Assembly (NCBI GenBank): GCA_016699615.1
Contig: CP064984.1
Span: forward strand, 2,080,001-2,144,000
Direction of reading: 5' to 3'
DNA from: Sphingobacteriales bacterium
GTDB lineage: Bacteria > Bacteroidota > Bacteroidia > Chitinophagales > JADIYW01
DNA length: 64,000 nt
Every line of letters begins with the position of its first letter. The first letter of the stretch is position 1. The translations under genes were made by a program, and so were the position numbers. The notes under the pieces were generated by a model. The model worked only from the letters and a program-made list of their open reading frames with translations. It made no database searches and had not been told where the DNA came from. This document shows positions 55,153-64,000 of this stretch, piece by piece.

Positions 55153-56895
55153 TTACCAAGTGCTTTTTAATAATTTTCCGAAATCTTTTTTCTTACCTAA
55201 GTCTTCGTGGAAACCAACTACGCCATTGTTGCTGTAAGCTTCATTACCATTGATGAATACGTGTTTTACAACTTTTCCACTTCGTTTTACTAATCTATAA
55301 GTGCCTTCAAACATTGGATGATAGTCTTCAATAGGTTCTGAGTTTACATCACTTTGAAGTTTGCTTGGATCAATGATAACTAAATCTGCGCGTTTGCCAA
55401 CAGAAATATCGCCAGCATCAATACCAAAGAAATTAGCTGGTTCTTTGGTTAGTCTATATATTGCCTTTTCAATGCTCATCATTTCTGGATGTTTCTGTGC
55501 CGTTTTTAGCATTTGTAAACTACCATCATGAAATGCCATATTTACATTGTGCGCACCACTGTCATTAAAGCCAGGCATACAATGTTTGCTATTTAATAAA
55601 TCTAATCTTACTTCTTCTCTGTGGTTTGATGTTTCGCATTTCCAACGTAGGTGCGTATCGTATTTTGCCAATAAATCCATAAAATGAATAACTGGATCTA
55701 CGCCTGCTTCTTTTGCTATTTGGTCAAAGTTTTTTCCAATTAATGATTTATCTGGTGCATTTACCACCCACATTTCTTTTAGTGCTTTTGGAAATACAGA
55801 TGTTGCTTTATGGTTCCATTCTTTTACAAATACTTTTCTAAAATTCTCATCTTTAAACATAGCTTTTCTTTCTTCTTCAGTGCCACTAATAGCTTGTATC
55901 ATAGATGGAAATTCTTCGAATAAAGGAGTTACAGGACCATCGCCATAATTTAAAAATGGTTCTGCAAGTGTTTGGAATTTCATATTGGCACGCAATACAT
56001 CATTGCCTAATGTGCCAAAAAGTTTTAATAGTTTATATATATTTTCGTTAGATTTTAAATCTAATGCAGCAACAATAGATGTTTTTAAGCTGTCTTTAAA
56101 TAATCCACCGTGTGATAATCTAAGTATTGTGAAAATAGATTTTTTGTCTACAGCATTCGGTGTTATTTGTAATACTCTGTTGTGTTTTCTAAGTACATGT
56201 GCCAATTTTCTATATTCAGATTTTGCTGCACGTTGTGATGGTACAGAAATACCCAAATATTTTTTATCATAAATGCCTGCCCAACGATGGAATGGCAACA
56301 TATCTATTGACACGCCTAAATATCCTGCTTGCATTGCTTCGTTTACTACGCCTTCCATTTTGCTCAGTTCTTGTGCTGAAGCATTTGGTTGCATAAATGC
56401 TCTATCCAATCCCATTGCATCAATTCTGATATTAGAATGACCAATAAAACTTGCAACATTTGGACCCAATGTAAGTGTGTCTAAATGTTCGTAATATTCT
56501 CTAACATTTGTCCATTTTATATTTCCAATTATCCAGTGTGATAATACTTTTGCAGGAATATTTTCTACTCTACAAAATAGATCTACTATTTCTTTGTCTT
56601 TGCCCAACGCAGCAGAAAGCGAGCAATTGCCTATTACTACAGTGGTTACGCCATGTTGCACTGATTCGTCTAATGCAGGCAATACTTCTATTTCTGCATC
56701 GTAGTGTGCGTGAATATCAATAAAACCTGGGCAAACCCAATGATCTGTTGCGTCTATTTCTTTTGCACCTTCTATAGCTTCTGCCGTATCTACTACTGCA
56801 TCTACTTTATTGTTTTTTATGATAATATCTTTTTTTACACCTTTTGCGCCTGTGCCATCAAAGTATATTCCGTTGCGTATGATTGTAGTTTGCAT
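55153..56895 (-). CDS. D-aminoacylase / N-acyl-D-amino-acid amidohydrolase family
   Basis: 580 residues from ATG at 56895 (MQTTIIRNGIYFDG). Amidohydrolase family 3: the HxH metal motif is in CPGFIDIHAHYDAEIEV (near 58), C/E-type residue in VTTVVIGNCSLSAALGKDKE, further ligands in SFIGHSNIRIDAMG and NSKHCMPGFNDSGAHNVNMA (near 445), and the closing GKRADLVIIDP. Hydrolyses N-acyl-D-amino acids or related amides; substrate unknown. Convergent with the FMN reductase gene. Confidence 0.9.
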   Translation of the reverse strand: MQTTIIRNGIYFDGTGAKGVKKDIIIKNNKVDAVVDTAEAIEGAKEIDATDHWVCPGFIDIHAHYDAEIEVLPALDESVQHGVTTVVIGNCSLSAALGKDKEIVDLFCRVENIPAKVLSHWIIGNIKWTNVREYYEHLDTLTLGPNVASFIGHSNIRIDAMGLDRAFMQPNASAQELSKMEGVVNEAMQAGYLGVSIDMLPFHRWAGIYDKKYLGISVPSQRAAKSEYRKLAHVLRKHNRVLQITPNAVDKKSIFTILRLSHGGLFKDSLKTSIVAALDLKSNENIYKLLKLFGTLGNDVLRANMKFQTLAEPFLNYGDGPVTPLFEEFPSMIQAISGTEEERKAMFKDENFRKVFVKEWNHKATSVFPKALKEMWVVNAPDKSLIGKNFDQIAKEAGVDPVIHFMDLLAKYDTHLRWKCETSNHREEVRLDLLNSKHCMPGFNDSGAHNVNMAFHDGSLQMLKTAQKHPEMMSIEKAIYRLTKEPANFFGIDAGDISVGKRADLVIIDPSKLQSDVNSEPIEDYHPMFEGTYRLVKRSGKVVKHVFINGNEAYSNNGVVGFHEDLGKKKDFGKLLKSTW

Positions 56896-56953
56896 AAACA
56901 AAATTTATACTATAAAAATACAAAAAAAATGAAAATTAACAGAATATATAAAA

Positions 56954-57577
56954 TTATTTGCTAATGTAAATTGTATCTGCTAAGGTTTTGCTTTTAATAT
57001 TTTTCTCTTTGTTGATTAAAAATAATGTATTGCTTGCTGTATTAGCATCAATATTGGTATTCTTGTTCTTTGTTGAATCGATTTTACTTTCAAAAGTATA
57101 TTTTGTAGTGTAAGTAGCATCATTAAAAAGCTGATTTATGTCTAAATATGCTTTGCTCTCACCTAAATTTTCATCAATATTTTGCATAATATTATTGTGC
57201 TCATATCTAATAATTTGTCCATCTTGTTCTGCAAAATAAGTTGTGCTATCTGTTTTGAATATTATTTGTAATGCTTGATTTAGTACATTGATGTTGTCAA
57301 AATTAAACTGTAACCCAAATTGATAATCTTCATTATTGACGATGTATTCAAAATTTCTAATGCCAGAGATATTATTTACGTTTTTTATTTCGTTTATAGT
57401 ATTAGCCATTTCATTGTTGGCTTTTTGTTGCAATATGCTTGCATTCTTAAATTGGAAATAAAATTTAAAAGTGCCAGAATTGTTCTTATTGAAATTAACT
57501 TCTTCCATGATATCAAAACATGATGTGAATAGTAAAAAACTAATAGCAATAACAAAATAGGTAGATATTCTTCTCAT
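56954..57577 (-). CDS. Hypothetical lipoprotein
   Basis: 207 residues. Lipobox LLFTSC (Cys near 20), then FDIMEEVNFNKNNSGTFKFY, a pattern seen in Bacteroidota lipoproteins of unknown function. Rich in Asn/Ile, beta-like, and Thr/Asn-rich towards the end. No partner is evident. Confidence 0.7.
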   Translation of the reverse strand: MRRISTYFVIAISFLLFTSCFDIMEEVNFNKNNSGTFKFYFQFKNASILQQKANNEMANTINEIKNVNNISGIRNFEYIVNNEDYQFGLQFNFDNINVLNQALQIIFKTDSTTYFAEQDGQIIRYEHNNIMQNIDENLGESKAYLDINQLFNDATYTTKYTFESKIDSTKNKNTNIDANTASNTLFLINKEKNIKSKTLADTIYISK

Positions 57578-57658
57578 AAAATATTCTTTTAGTATAAAAG
57601 TAAAAAAATAATCAACCTAAAATAACTAAAAAAACTTAAACAAGATTATATTTGTCAT

Positions 57659-58051
57659 ATGTCAGTATATTTATTTACTTATGGTACACTAAGATTAGAG
57701 CAAAGTCATCCAATGGCTGATTATTTAGCTAAGAATAGTGCACTTGTTGGATTAGGAGAAATTTCTGGTGCCAAGTTATATAAAATAGATTGGTATCCAG
57801 CATTGATAAAAACAGCTAATGAAAGTGATAAAGTGTATGGTGATGTTTTTAACATAAATGGTATTGAAGTATTAGAAAAAATTGATGAATACGAAGGAAT
57901 TGGTGTGGGCAAACCACCTTATGAATATAGAAGAGAAAAAATAAAAACTAAGACTGAATTGAATGATATTGAAGCTTGGGTTTATTTTTATAATATTGAT
58001 TTGCCTGATTATGCAACGCCAATAGAATCTGGCGATTTTTTAAATCCTTAA
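57659..58051 (+). CDS. Gamma-glutamylcyclotransferase-family protein
   Basis: 130 residues. Family loop YLFTYGTLRLEQSHPM (YGxLR near 7-12) and EKIDEYEG with the catalytic-type Glu (near 80). The family acts on gamma-glutamyl amines or dipeptides, releasing 5-oxoproline. It is followed after 3 bp by a small secreted-protein gene. Confidence 0.9.
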   Translation: MSVYLFTYGTLRLEQSHPMADYLAKNSALVGLGEISGAKLYKIDWYPALIKTANESDKVYGDVFNINGIEVLEKIDEYEGIGVGKPPYEYRREKIKTKTELNDIEAWVYFYNIDLPDYATPIESGDFLNP

Positions 58052-58054
58052 TGT

Positions 58055-58309
58055 ATGAAAATACTTTGTTTAGGTGTGTTTTTTATTGTTGTAAATTTTG
58101 TGCTTGCAAATGAAAAAGATTCTGTGCAACAAAATGCATTGCCTGAAAATATATATAGTATAAGATATGATTTAAATGACATGAAAACAAAAGATACCGT
58201 GTTGTTTAAAATGCCAAAATATATTCAAGGTAAGTTTTGCGATTTTGAAGATAAAATTCAAAAAAAGAAAATTCCTTTAGATTTTAGTTTAGGAAAAACT
58301 AAGTATTAA
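58055..58309 (+). CDS. Small secreted hypothetical protein
   Basis: 84 residues. Signal peptide [18 protein letters not shown]; the rest is charged ([40 protein letters not shown]). No domain recognised. Probably co-transcribed with the cyclotransferase gene; it overlaps the converging mnmA stop by 4 bp. Confidence 0.65.
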   Translation: MKILCLGVFFIVVNFVLANEKDSVQQNALPENIYSIRYDLNDMKTKDTVLFKMPKYIQGKFCDFEDKIQKKKIPLDFSLGKTKY

Positions 58310-59496
58310 TCAATGACACCAGAACCTATAAGTTCATCGCCATCGTACCATGCACAGAACTGACCAGGCGTGATGCCTTTTTGTAAGTTTTTAAACACAA
58401 CATACAAGTTATCTTCAGTCATATACAAACAACATTCTTCAAGATTTTGTCTATATCTAATTCTTGCTTTATAGTTGCGTTGCTCGCCAATTTGCATTTG
58501 CAAATCTTCTCTAATCCAATGTATGTCTTTGTTTTTTATGGCAAGCGCAGCTCTGTTTAGTGCTTTGTGTTCTTCGCCTTCGCCCAAATAAATAATGTTT
58601 GCTTTGGTATCTGTGCCAATTACAAATAGTGCTTGCTTAAAGCCACCAATGCCTATGCCTTTTCGCTGACCAATAGTATAAAAATGTGCGCCATTGTGTT
58701 CGCCAATTTCATTACCTACAATTGTATTAAAATTTATTTTTTCAGATAATTTTTCTAAAGTATCATTGTTGCAATTATCAAATTGGTAAGACATTATTTC
58801 ATCAATGCTATTGTTGTCTATTAAAATAACTTTTCCTTTTTTAGGTAATAATTGTTGTTGTAAAAAATCAGGTAATCTTACTTTTCCTATAAAACACAAA
58901 CCTTGTGAGTCTTTTTTTTCTGCTGTAATTAGGTCTAAATCTTTTGCAATTTTCCTAACTTCTGGTTTTGTCAATTCGCCAATTGGAAATAATGCTTTAC
59001 TCAATTGTTCTTGATTAAGTTGACAAAGAAAGTAACTTTGGTCTTTGTTGTTATCTTTTCCAGCAAGTAGTTGGTAAATTTCTTTTTCATCTTTGGTTAA
59101 TGTAGCTTTTCTACAATAATGTCCAGTAGCAACATAATCTGCGCCCAATGCCAAAGCATGTTTTAGAAAAATATCAAATTTTATCTCACGATTGCACAAT
59201 ACATCAGGATTTGGTGTTCTGCCAACTTCATATTCAGCAAACATATAATCAACTATTCTTTTTTTATAATCTGCGCTTAAATCTAAAGTTTGAAAAGGAA
59301 TATTTAATTTTTGTGCCACAAGTAGAGCATCGTTGCTGTCTTCCACCCAAGGACAATCACCTTCAATCGTTACATTGCCATCATGCCAATTTTTCATGAA
59401 TAAACCAATTACTTCGTAGCCTTGCTTCAATAATAAATAAGCTGCAACACTTGAGTCTACACCACCAGATAGTCCAACAATCACACGTTTTTTCAC
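58306..59496 (-). CDS. mnmA: tRNA-specific 2-thiouridylase MnmA
   Basis: 396 residues. Makes the 2-thio group of s2U34 in tRNA for Lys, Glu and Gln. PP-loop ATP motif [16 protein letters not shown] at the N-terminus; catalytic cysteines in [15 protein letters not shown] (near 101) and [10 protein letters not shown] (near 201); [10 protein letters not shown] between them. C-terminal barrel intact. Single gene. Confidence 0.96.
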   Translation of the reverse strand: MKKRVIVGLSGGVDSSVAAYLLLKQGYEVIGLFMKNWHDGNVTIEGDCPWVEDSNDALLVAQKLNIPFQTLDLSADYKKRIVDYMFAEYEVGRTPNPDVLCNREIKFDIFLKHALALGADYVATGHYCRKATLTKDEKEIYQLLAGKDNNKDQSYFLCQLNQEQLSKALFPIGELTKPEVRKIAKDLDLITAEKKDSQGLCFIGKVRLPDFLQQQLLPKKGKVILIDNNSIDEIMSYQFDNCNNDTLEKLSEKINFNTIVGNEIGEHNGAHFYTIGQRKGIGIGGFKQALFVIGTDTKANIIYLGEGEEHKALNRAALAIKNKDIHWIREDLQMQIGEQRNYKARIRYRQNLEECCLYMTEDNLYVVFKNLQKGITPGQFCAWYDGDELIGSGVID

Positions 59497-59602
59497 GATG
59501 CAAAGATAAAACTATTTGTATTTCTTTTGCGAATCTTCATACTAATTAAGAATTTCAAAAATGTTAAGAAATTAGATGTATTTTTATATTTCATAAGTAC
59601 AC

Positions 59603-60400
59603 ATGGGAAATTTTGAATACAAGTTTCAGAAGATAATATCTGTTTTTCTAATTTTTATTGGAGCAATGCTATGTGTTATTACGCTTATTCCGTTGATGCA
59701 ATTTAATTTTTCGTATGCTTATTTGTTGATACTAACACTCTTTTTTGCTGGATTGTTGGTTGCATTTGGTGGATACGTAAATTATAAGAAAAACACAGAG
59801 CAAAAAAATAAAGAAATAGAATTAGTGCATGAAAGCAATAACGCAACAAGAATACAAATAACAACTGCTACACCAATTTTATTCAGATGGGATGTTTCAA
59901 ATACGTTGTGGCGAAATTTTTCAAACTTAGAGAAAATAAATAGAAATGCAGAATCTGTAAGTATGTTAATTGGAATTTGTGTGCTTGGTACAGCTTTTTT
60001 ATTGTCTGGTAAAACTACCAATTGGAAAATTGCACTCACCATTTCTTTTGTTGTTGGATTGATATTTGTGATACTTAGAAAAGTATTGACGAATCAATAT
60101 TTAAAAACTAAGCAACAACAAAAAGATATAGTAATTAGTTTTTTTGAAAATGGTGTTGTTGTAAATGAAAATTATTATGCATTTTGGCATGAAACAAGAT
60201 GGCTTGAATCTGTGTCTTTGAAGATTGAAAATGAGATACAATTCTTAGAATTTATTGTAAAATGGAAAACAAGAGATAGCATAGCATCTGATGAAATCAG
60301 AATTCCATATTCAAAAAATGAACATCAAATTGTTGATGATGTAACTCATTACTACAATGATAAAATCAATCAATATCTATTGAATAATGACAATAAATAA
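59603..60400 (+). CDS. Hypothetical integral membrane protein
   Basis: 265 residues with about four hydrophobic helices (LIFIGAMLCVITLIPLM; LLILTLFFAGLLVAFGGYV; VSMLIGICVLGTAFLLSG; IALTISFVVGLIFVILRKVL) and a cytosolic C-terminal part of about 100 residues (VVVNENYYAFWHETRWLESV). It looks like a YcxB-like or PH-domain-like tail, but this is by eye. Function unknown. Confidence 0.65.
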   Translation: MGNFEYKFQKIISVFLIFIGAMLCVITLIPLMQFNFSYAYLLILTLFFAGLLVAFGGYVNYKKNTEQKNKEIELVHESNNATRIQITTATPILFRWDVSNTLWRNFSNLEKINRNAESVSMLIGICVLGTAFLLSGKTTNWKIALTISFVVGLIFVILRKVLTNQYLKTKQQQKDIVISFFENGVVVNENYYAFWHETRWLESVSLKIENEIQFLEFIVKWKTRDSIASDEIRIPYSKNEHQIVDDVTHYYNDKINQYLLNNDNK

Positions 60401-60494
60401 TTTTTGAATAAATTTGATTGGTTTTACTTCAAAGTAAAGCTTTTGAATTTGATTTTGTGTCAGTTTTCTCTAAATTAGTATGTGTATTGCTTGT

Positions 60495-60528
60495 CGCAGA
60501 GTCCTCTGCGAGAGACTCTGCTGGGAAG
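60495..60528. repeat. REP-like palindrome, copy 1
   Basis: GCAGAGTC (60496-60503) pairs with GACTCTGC (60514-60521), loop of 10. The right arm GACTCTGCTGGGAAG (60514-60528) is identical to the arm at 60878-60892. CGCAGAG/CTCTGCG at 60495-60510 allows a competing hairpin. Confidence 0.7.
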
Positions 60529-60602
60529 AGAATATATCTGAAAAGGTCGTTTTTATTATTTTTGTATTTTAGTATATTAATATATTTTATAGATATTAAT
60601 AT

Positions 60603-60833
60603 TTATTTATTTGCTTTTTCATTACCGCGTTTAAAGTTCTTAGTTATCTTTGCCAAGAATAATTGAAGCTCATAATTATCATTATCATTGATTTTTGCTA
60701 TCAGTTTTAGGTAGTCATTACCATGTACTATTTTTATTATTTTATTTTCGAAAAACACACGTGCTTTATTATCTTTTAACAACTTATATTTAAATGGTTG
60801 CTCATCTTTTAATATATTCCTTTTGTCTTCCAT
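60603..60833 (-). CDS. Small conserved hypothetical protein (NFKRGNE type)
   Basis: 76 residues. The pattern FKYKLLKDNKARVFFENKII, then LAKITKNFKRGNEK at the C-terminus, resembles a small family (ending MAKxTGNFKRGNE) found in Firmicutes and Bacteroidota; function unknown. It lies between two copies of a palindromic repeat. Confidence 0.65.
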   Translation of the reverse strand: MEDKRNILKDEQPFKYKLLKDNKARVFFENKIIKIVHGNDYLKLIAKINDNDNYELQLFLAKITKNFKRGNEKANK

Positions 60834-60852
60834 TTATTTTTGTTATTTAATA

Positions 60853-60892
60853 CTTCCCAGCAGAGTCTTCTGTGATAGACTCTGCTGGGAAG
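60853..60892. repeat. REP-like palindrome, copy 2
   Basis: CTTCCCAGCAGAGTC (60853-60867) and GACTCTGCTGGGAAG (60878-60892), perfect 15-bp stem with a 10-base loop. No T run follows on either strand, so it is not a standard terminator. Confidence 0.8.
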
Positions 60893-60901
60893 GCTGTTTT
60901 A

Positions 60902-61759
60902 TTATTGTAATTTATAAGATATCGGTAAAGTATAAAATGCCTTTACAAATTTATTCTTTTGTAATGCGGGTGTCCATCTTGGCATTAATTTACATACACG
61001 GATGCTCTCCTCAGCGCACCCACCACCTACACCGTCATTTAATATTTTTAAGTCTGTTAGAAGACCATTTGTATCAACAATAAAATGTACAATTACTTTC
61101 CCTTCTAATTCTTTTTTCCTTGCTTCTTCAGGGTATTTAATATTAGTAGAGAGAAATTTCATTAGTTCTGCTCCTCCTCCTGGGAATGAAGGCATAACTT
61201 CCGTACGGTCATATATTATACCAGATGTATCTCGTTCATAAGACGCTAAATATAGCGAATCGCAATCAAGTTTATTTCCTAGACTATCATAACAACTAGT
61301 CTTTATAATCTTTTCATATGAATTATAAGTATATACTTTCTTAGGATTGCCATTTGGAAAGAAACTTATGCTCTTGCCAAATTTCACACCATCTAAATAT
61401 TCTTCTTCTTTCTCTTTGTATCTCCCATTACCAGCATATGTTATCCATGCTCCATTCATTTTATTATTCAAATAGTGTCCTTGCATATAAATTTCACCAC
61501 TGCTTGTATAATAAATAGCTTCTCCTTCACGAATGCTATGATTCAACAAATTAAAATGTTCTGAAGAAATTGGTGTTGAGTTGATATTATAAAATTCTAT
61601 TTTCAATAAATCCTTTTTCTTTGATATTATTTTATAAAAATTAGCGTCGCTTTTATTTACTGGTATCGTATCAGAATAGTTTTTTAGATAAATAGGGTTT
61701 TGAGCATTAATCTGAATAATTGAAAAAAGGATTAATCCAAACGTTAATAGCACTCTCAT
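60902..61759 (-). CDS. TonB C-terminal-domain protein with MORN-like repeats
   Basis: 285 residues from ATG at 61759 (MRVLLTFGLILFS signal peptide). Residues 75-160 hold MORN-like units (GEIYMQGHYLNNKMNGAWIT; YLDGVKFGKSISFFPNGNPK). The C-terminus is a TonB C-terminal domain (FLSTNIKYPEEARKKELEGK, VIVHFIVDTNGLLTDLKIL, and KLMPRWTPALQKNKFV). It is probably a periplasmic or outer-membrane protein. It lies 11 bp after the thiolase stop on the same strand. Confidence 0.85.
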   Translation of the reverse strand: MRVLLTFGLILFSIIQINAQNPIYLKNYSDTIPVNKSDANFYKIISKKKDLLKIEFYNINSTPISSEHFNLLNHSIREGEAIYYTSSGEIYMQGHYLNNKMNGAWITYAGNGRYKEKEEEYLDGVKFGKSISFFPNGNPKKVYTYNSYEKIIKTSCYDSLGNKLDCDSLYLASYERDTSGIIYDRTEVMPSFPGGGAELMKFLSTNIKYPEEARKKELEGKVIVHFIVDTNGLLTDLKILNDGVGGGCAEESIRVCKLMPRWTPALQKNKFVKAFYTLPISYKLQ

Positions 61760-61770
61760 TCTTATAAATA

Positions 61771-62979
61771 TTACACTAACTCCACAATTGTTGCAATGCC
61801 CATTCCACCACCAACACATAGTGTTGCCAAACCTGTAGATTTTTGGGTGCGTTCTAATTCATCTACTAAAGTGCCTAATATCATTGCGCCAGTTGCACCA
61901 AGTGGATGACCTAATGCAATAGCACCACCATTTACATTTAGTTTTTCATCAGGCACATTGATATCTCTTTGTAAGCGCAAAACAGCAGATGCAAATGCCT
62001 CATTCATTTCTACTAAATCAATGTCATTTATTTTCATACCTATTCTGTCCATTGCAATCTTAGATGCTGGTCCAGGTCCAGTTAGCATAATTGTTGGTTC
62101 TGTTGAAGTTAGACCTATGCTTGTAATTTTTGCTCTTGGTTTTAAGCCTAATTTTTCGCCTATTTCTTTGCTGCCAATTAGTACTAATGCTGCACCATCT
62201 ACAATTCCAGAAGAATTGCCTGGTGTATGTATATGGTTTATTTTTTCTAAGTGTGTATATTTTTGTAAAGCTACAGCATCAAATCCCATTTCGCCCATCA
62301 TTTGGAATGATGGTGCTAAGCTATTTAACCCTTCAAGTGTTGTATCTACACGGTTGTATTCGTCTTCTGCTAAAATGGTTAAACCATTGATGTCTACAAT
62401 AGGAACTATAGATTTGCTGAATCTACCTTCTGCTTTTGCTTTTGCTGCCAACTTTTGTGAACGTAATGCATAGTTATCGCAATCTGTTCTTGAAAATCCT
62501 TCAACAGTTGCAATTAAATCTGCACTTACACCTTGTGGTACAAAATCAGTTTGTGCATTTACTTTCATGTCTAAAACCCAAGCGCCACCATCAAAACCCA
62601 TTGGTACTCTACTCATAGATTCTACACCACCAGCAATTACTAAATCTTGCCATCCAGAACGTACTTTCATTGCTGCAAGATTTACAGCTTCTAAACCTGA
62701 AGCGCAAAATCTGTTGAGTTGAAAGCCTGAAACATCATTGGAGTATCCTGCCATCATAACAGCTGTTTTTGCAATATTTCCACCTTGGTCGCCTATTGGC
62801 GTTACGCAACCTATAACTACATCATCTACTAATGTTGTGTCTAAATTATTTCTTTCTTTTATTGCTACTAGCATTTGTGCTAAAAGTTCTACTGGAGTTA
62901 CCTCATATAATGCACCGCTTTTTTTGCCTTTTCCTCTCGGTGTGCGAACACAATCGTAAATGTATGCTTCTGTTGCCAT
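61771..62979 (-). CDS. Acetyl-CoA C-acyltransferase (thiolase)
   Basis: 402 residues. Thiolase active sites: the nucleophilic Cys in [20 protein letters not shown] (near 87), [20 protein letters not shown], the His in [18 protein letters not shown] (near 355), and the C-terminal Cys in [15 protein letters not shown] (near 388). Cleaves 3-ketoacyl-CoA in fatty-acid oxidation or condenses acetyl-CoA. No partner hydratase/dehydrogenase gene is in the window. Confidence 0.95.
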   Translation of the reverse strand: MATEAYIYDCVRTPRGKGKKSGALYEVTPVELLAQMLVAIKERNNLDTTLVDDVVIGCVTPIGDQGGNIAKTAVMMAGYSNDVSGFQLNRFCASGLEAVNLAAMKVRSGWQDLVIAGGVESMSRVPMGFDGGAWVLDMKVNAQTDFVPQGVSADLIATVEGFSRTDCDNYALRSQKLAAKAKAEGRFSKSIVPIVDINGLTILAEDEYNRVDTTLEGLNSLAPSFQMMGEMGFDAVALQKYTHLEKINHIHTPGNSSGIVDGAALVLIGSKEIGEKLGLKPRAKITSIGLTSTEPTIMLTGPGPASKIAMDRIGMKINDIDLVEMNEAFASAVLRLQRDINVPDEKLNVNGGAIALGHPLGATGAMILGTLVDELERTQKSTGLATLCVGGGMGIATIVELV

Positions 62980-63144
62980 TCTTTATTTTTTTATAGATAA
63001 ATATAGTTATTTAATTTTAATTAAGATTCTATTTCTTTTTATTTTTTATGATTGTAATATTTTATATTTGTATTTAATTTAATTTTTAATTGACTCAATT
63101 AATTAATTAGATTTTTTTCTGTATATTTGTTCTAGAGTAAGTCC

Positions 63145-63591
63145 ATGCTATCTAAGAAAACAAAATATGCCATTAACGCACTTGTGTACCTTGCTAAAAT
63201 GCCTGCAAAGCAGCCAATATTAATAAGTGACATAGCTGAACATGAAAATATTCCTAAGAAATTTTTAGAGACAATATTATTAGATATGCGAAATGCAGGT
63301 TACCTAAATTCTAAAAAAGGAAAAGGTGGTGGTTACTATTTGATAAAAGATCCAAAAGATGTAAACTTAGCAGAAGTAATTAGATATTTTGATGGAGCAA
63401 TAGGTATGTTACCATGTGTGACACACAAATATTATGAAAAATGTGATGAATGTACAGATGAAAATACATGTGGCATTAGACATACATTTTTAGCAATTAG
63501 AAATGAAACGGTAGAGTTGTTGAAAAAAAGTACATTGCAACAAATTATTGAAATGGAAAATGATTTAAAAAAAACCAAAAATGATAAGTAA
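63145..63591 (+). CDS. Rrf2-family transcriptional regulator
   Basis: 148 residues. Winged HTH: MLSKKTKYAINALVYLAKMP, ISDIAEHENIPKKFLETILL and LNSKKGKGGGYYLIKDPKDV. Cys at CVTHKYYEKCDECTDENTCG (near 92-110) can bind an Fe-S cluster, as in IscR/NsrR relatives, so redox or nitric-oxide sensing is possible. Its stop overlaps the start of the next gene by 11 bp. Confidence 0.9.
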   Translation: MLSKKTKYAINALVYLAKMPAKQPILISDIAEHENIPKKFLETILLDMRNAGYLNSKKGKGGGYYLIKDPKDVNLAEVIRYFDGAIGMLPCVTHKYYEKCDECTDENTCGIRHTFLAIRNETVELLKKSTLQQIIEMENDLKKTKNDK

Positions 63592-64000
63592 AAATACATT
63601 TAGTTTTTTAGCTGACTTAAGTAAAAATAATAACAAAGAATGGTTTGAAGCAAACAAACCAAGATACCAAAAAGCACAACATGAAATTAAAAATTTACTT
63701 AGTGTTTGGATAAATGAATTTGGTAAGATTGATGAAAATATAGCACATTTAGAACCCAGTAAATGTATTTTTAGAATTCACCGTGATGTGCGCTTTTCCA
63801 AAGATAAATCACCATATAAATTGAATTTGGGCGCTTTTATTGTTTGTGGTGGTAAAAACTCAAATCTAGCAGGATATTATTTGCATATAGAACCAAATAA
63901 GTGCTTTTTTGGCGCAGGAAATTATGCACCAACGCCAGAACAAATCAATAAAATTAGACAAGAAATTGACTATAATTTCAGAGATTTCCAAAGTATTGTA
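63581..64000 (+). CDS. DUF2461-family protein, cut by window end
   Basis: At least 140 residues: FSFLADLSKNNNKEWFEANK, RFSKDKSPYKLNLGAFIVCG and LHIEPNKCFFGAGNYAPTPE, all typical of DUF2461. Function unknown. Overlaps the Rrf2 gene, so translated together with it. Confidence 0.9.
   Translation, partial: MISKNTFSFLADLSKNNNKEWFEANKPRYQKAQHEIKNLLSVWINEFGKIDENIAHLEPSKCIFRIHRDVRFSKDKSPYKLNLGAFIVCGGKNSNLAGYYLHIEPNKCFFGAGNYAPTPEQINKIRQEIDYNFRDFQSIV

Overview
The window is AT-rich Bacteroidota DNA. The evidence is type IX secretion sorting domains (type A and type B), a PorP/SprF protein, the TAnnTTTG promoter type, M16 peptidase pairs and FISUMP-type secreted proteins. A lineage near Chitinophagales or Saprospirales is a guess from gene content. 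The sequence ends inside a DUF2461 gene and begins inside an unknown gene.

Positions 1 to about 9030 are an accessory island with every gene on the + strand. The genes are an ADP-ribosyltransferase-like orphan, a three-gene restriction-modification unit, small lipoproteins, a YqaE remnant, a GrpE-like protein, a PIN toxin with a 51-residue partner, a uracil-glycosylase-like protein and an SH3/zinc-ribbon membrane protein. Between them lie 125-310 bp imperfect palindromes that begin with ...TAAC and end with GTTA.... In three gene blocks the bases just after the upstream GTTA are the exact reverse complement of the bases at the downstream TAAC (9, 10 and 10 bp). Integron gene cassettes with attC sites are built this way. 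No integrase is visible, so this looks like a cassette array lacking its integrase, or the tail of one. This is the most interesting feature of the window.

Positions 9100-30900 are mostly chromosomal housekeeping and envelope genes: a TetR-TolC-EmrA-EmrB efflux operon with two operator copies, an ABC-F protein broken by one stop codon, folP, an oligopeptide-binding lipoprotein, an old-yellow-enzyme reductase, a PorP/SprF protein, a periplasmic metal-binding protein, a GH3/beta-lactamase fusion, a type B T9SS cargo protein, an M16 peptidase pair and a PaiB protein without a start codon.

Positions 30900-48300 hold a possible DnaA-box cluster, a broken lysine/alanine-rich histone H1-like gene and two nearly identical superoxide dismutase genes, direct duplicates separated by a leucine-rich-repeat gene and an IS4-type element. 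A run of secreted T9SS-type proteins follows (one very glycine-rich), then a cytochrome/monooxygenase-like gene with a redoxin partner, and an IS256-type element lying between truncated genes.

Positions 48300-64000 carry YkgJ, SUI1/YciH, two separate diacylglycerol-kinase-family genes, an ammonium transporter, an FMN reductase, a D-aminoacylase, a gamma-glutamylcyclotransferase, mnmA, a TonB-like protein, a thiolase, an Rrf2 regulator and the start of a DUF2461 gene.

At least ten otherwise intact genes carry a single-base lesion, often in an A/T run. Sequencing or assembly error is the simplest explanation. Those entries are described as the intact gene plus its lesion.
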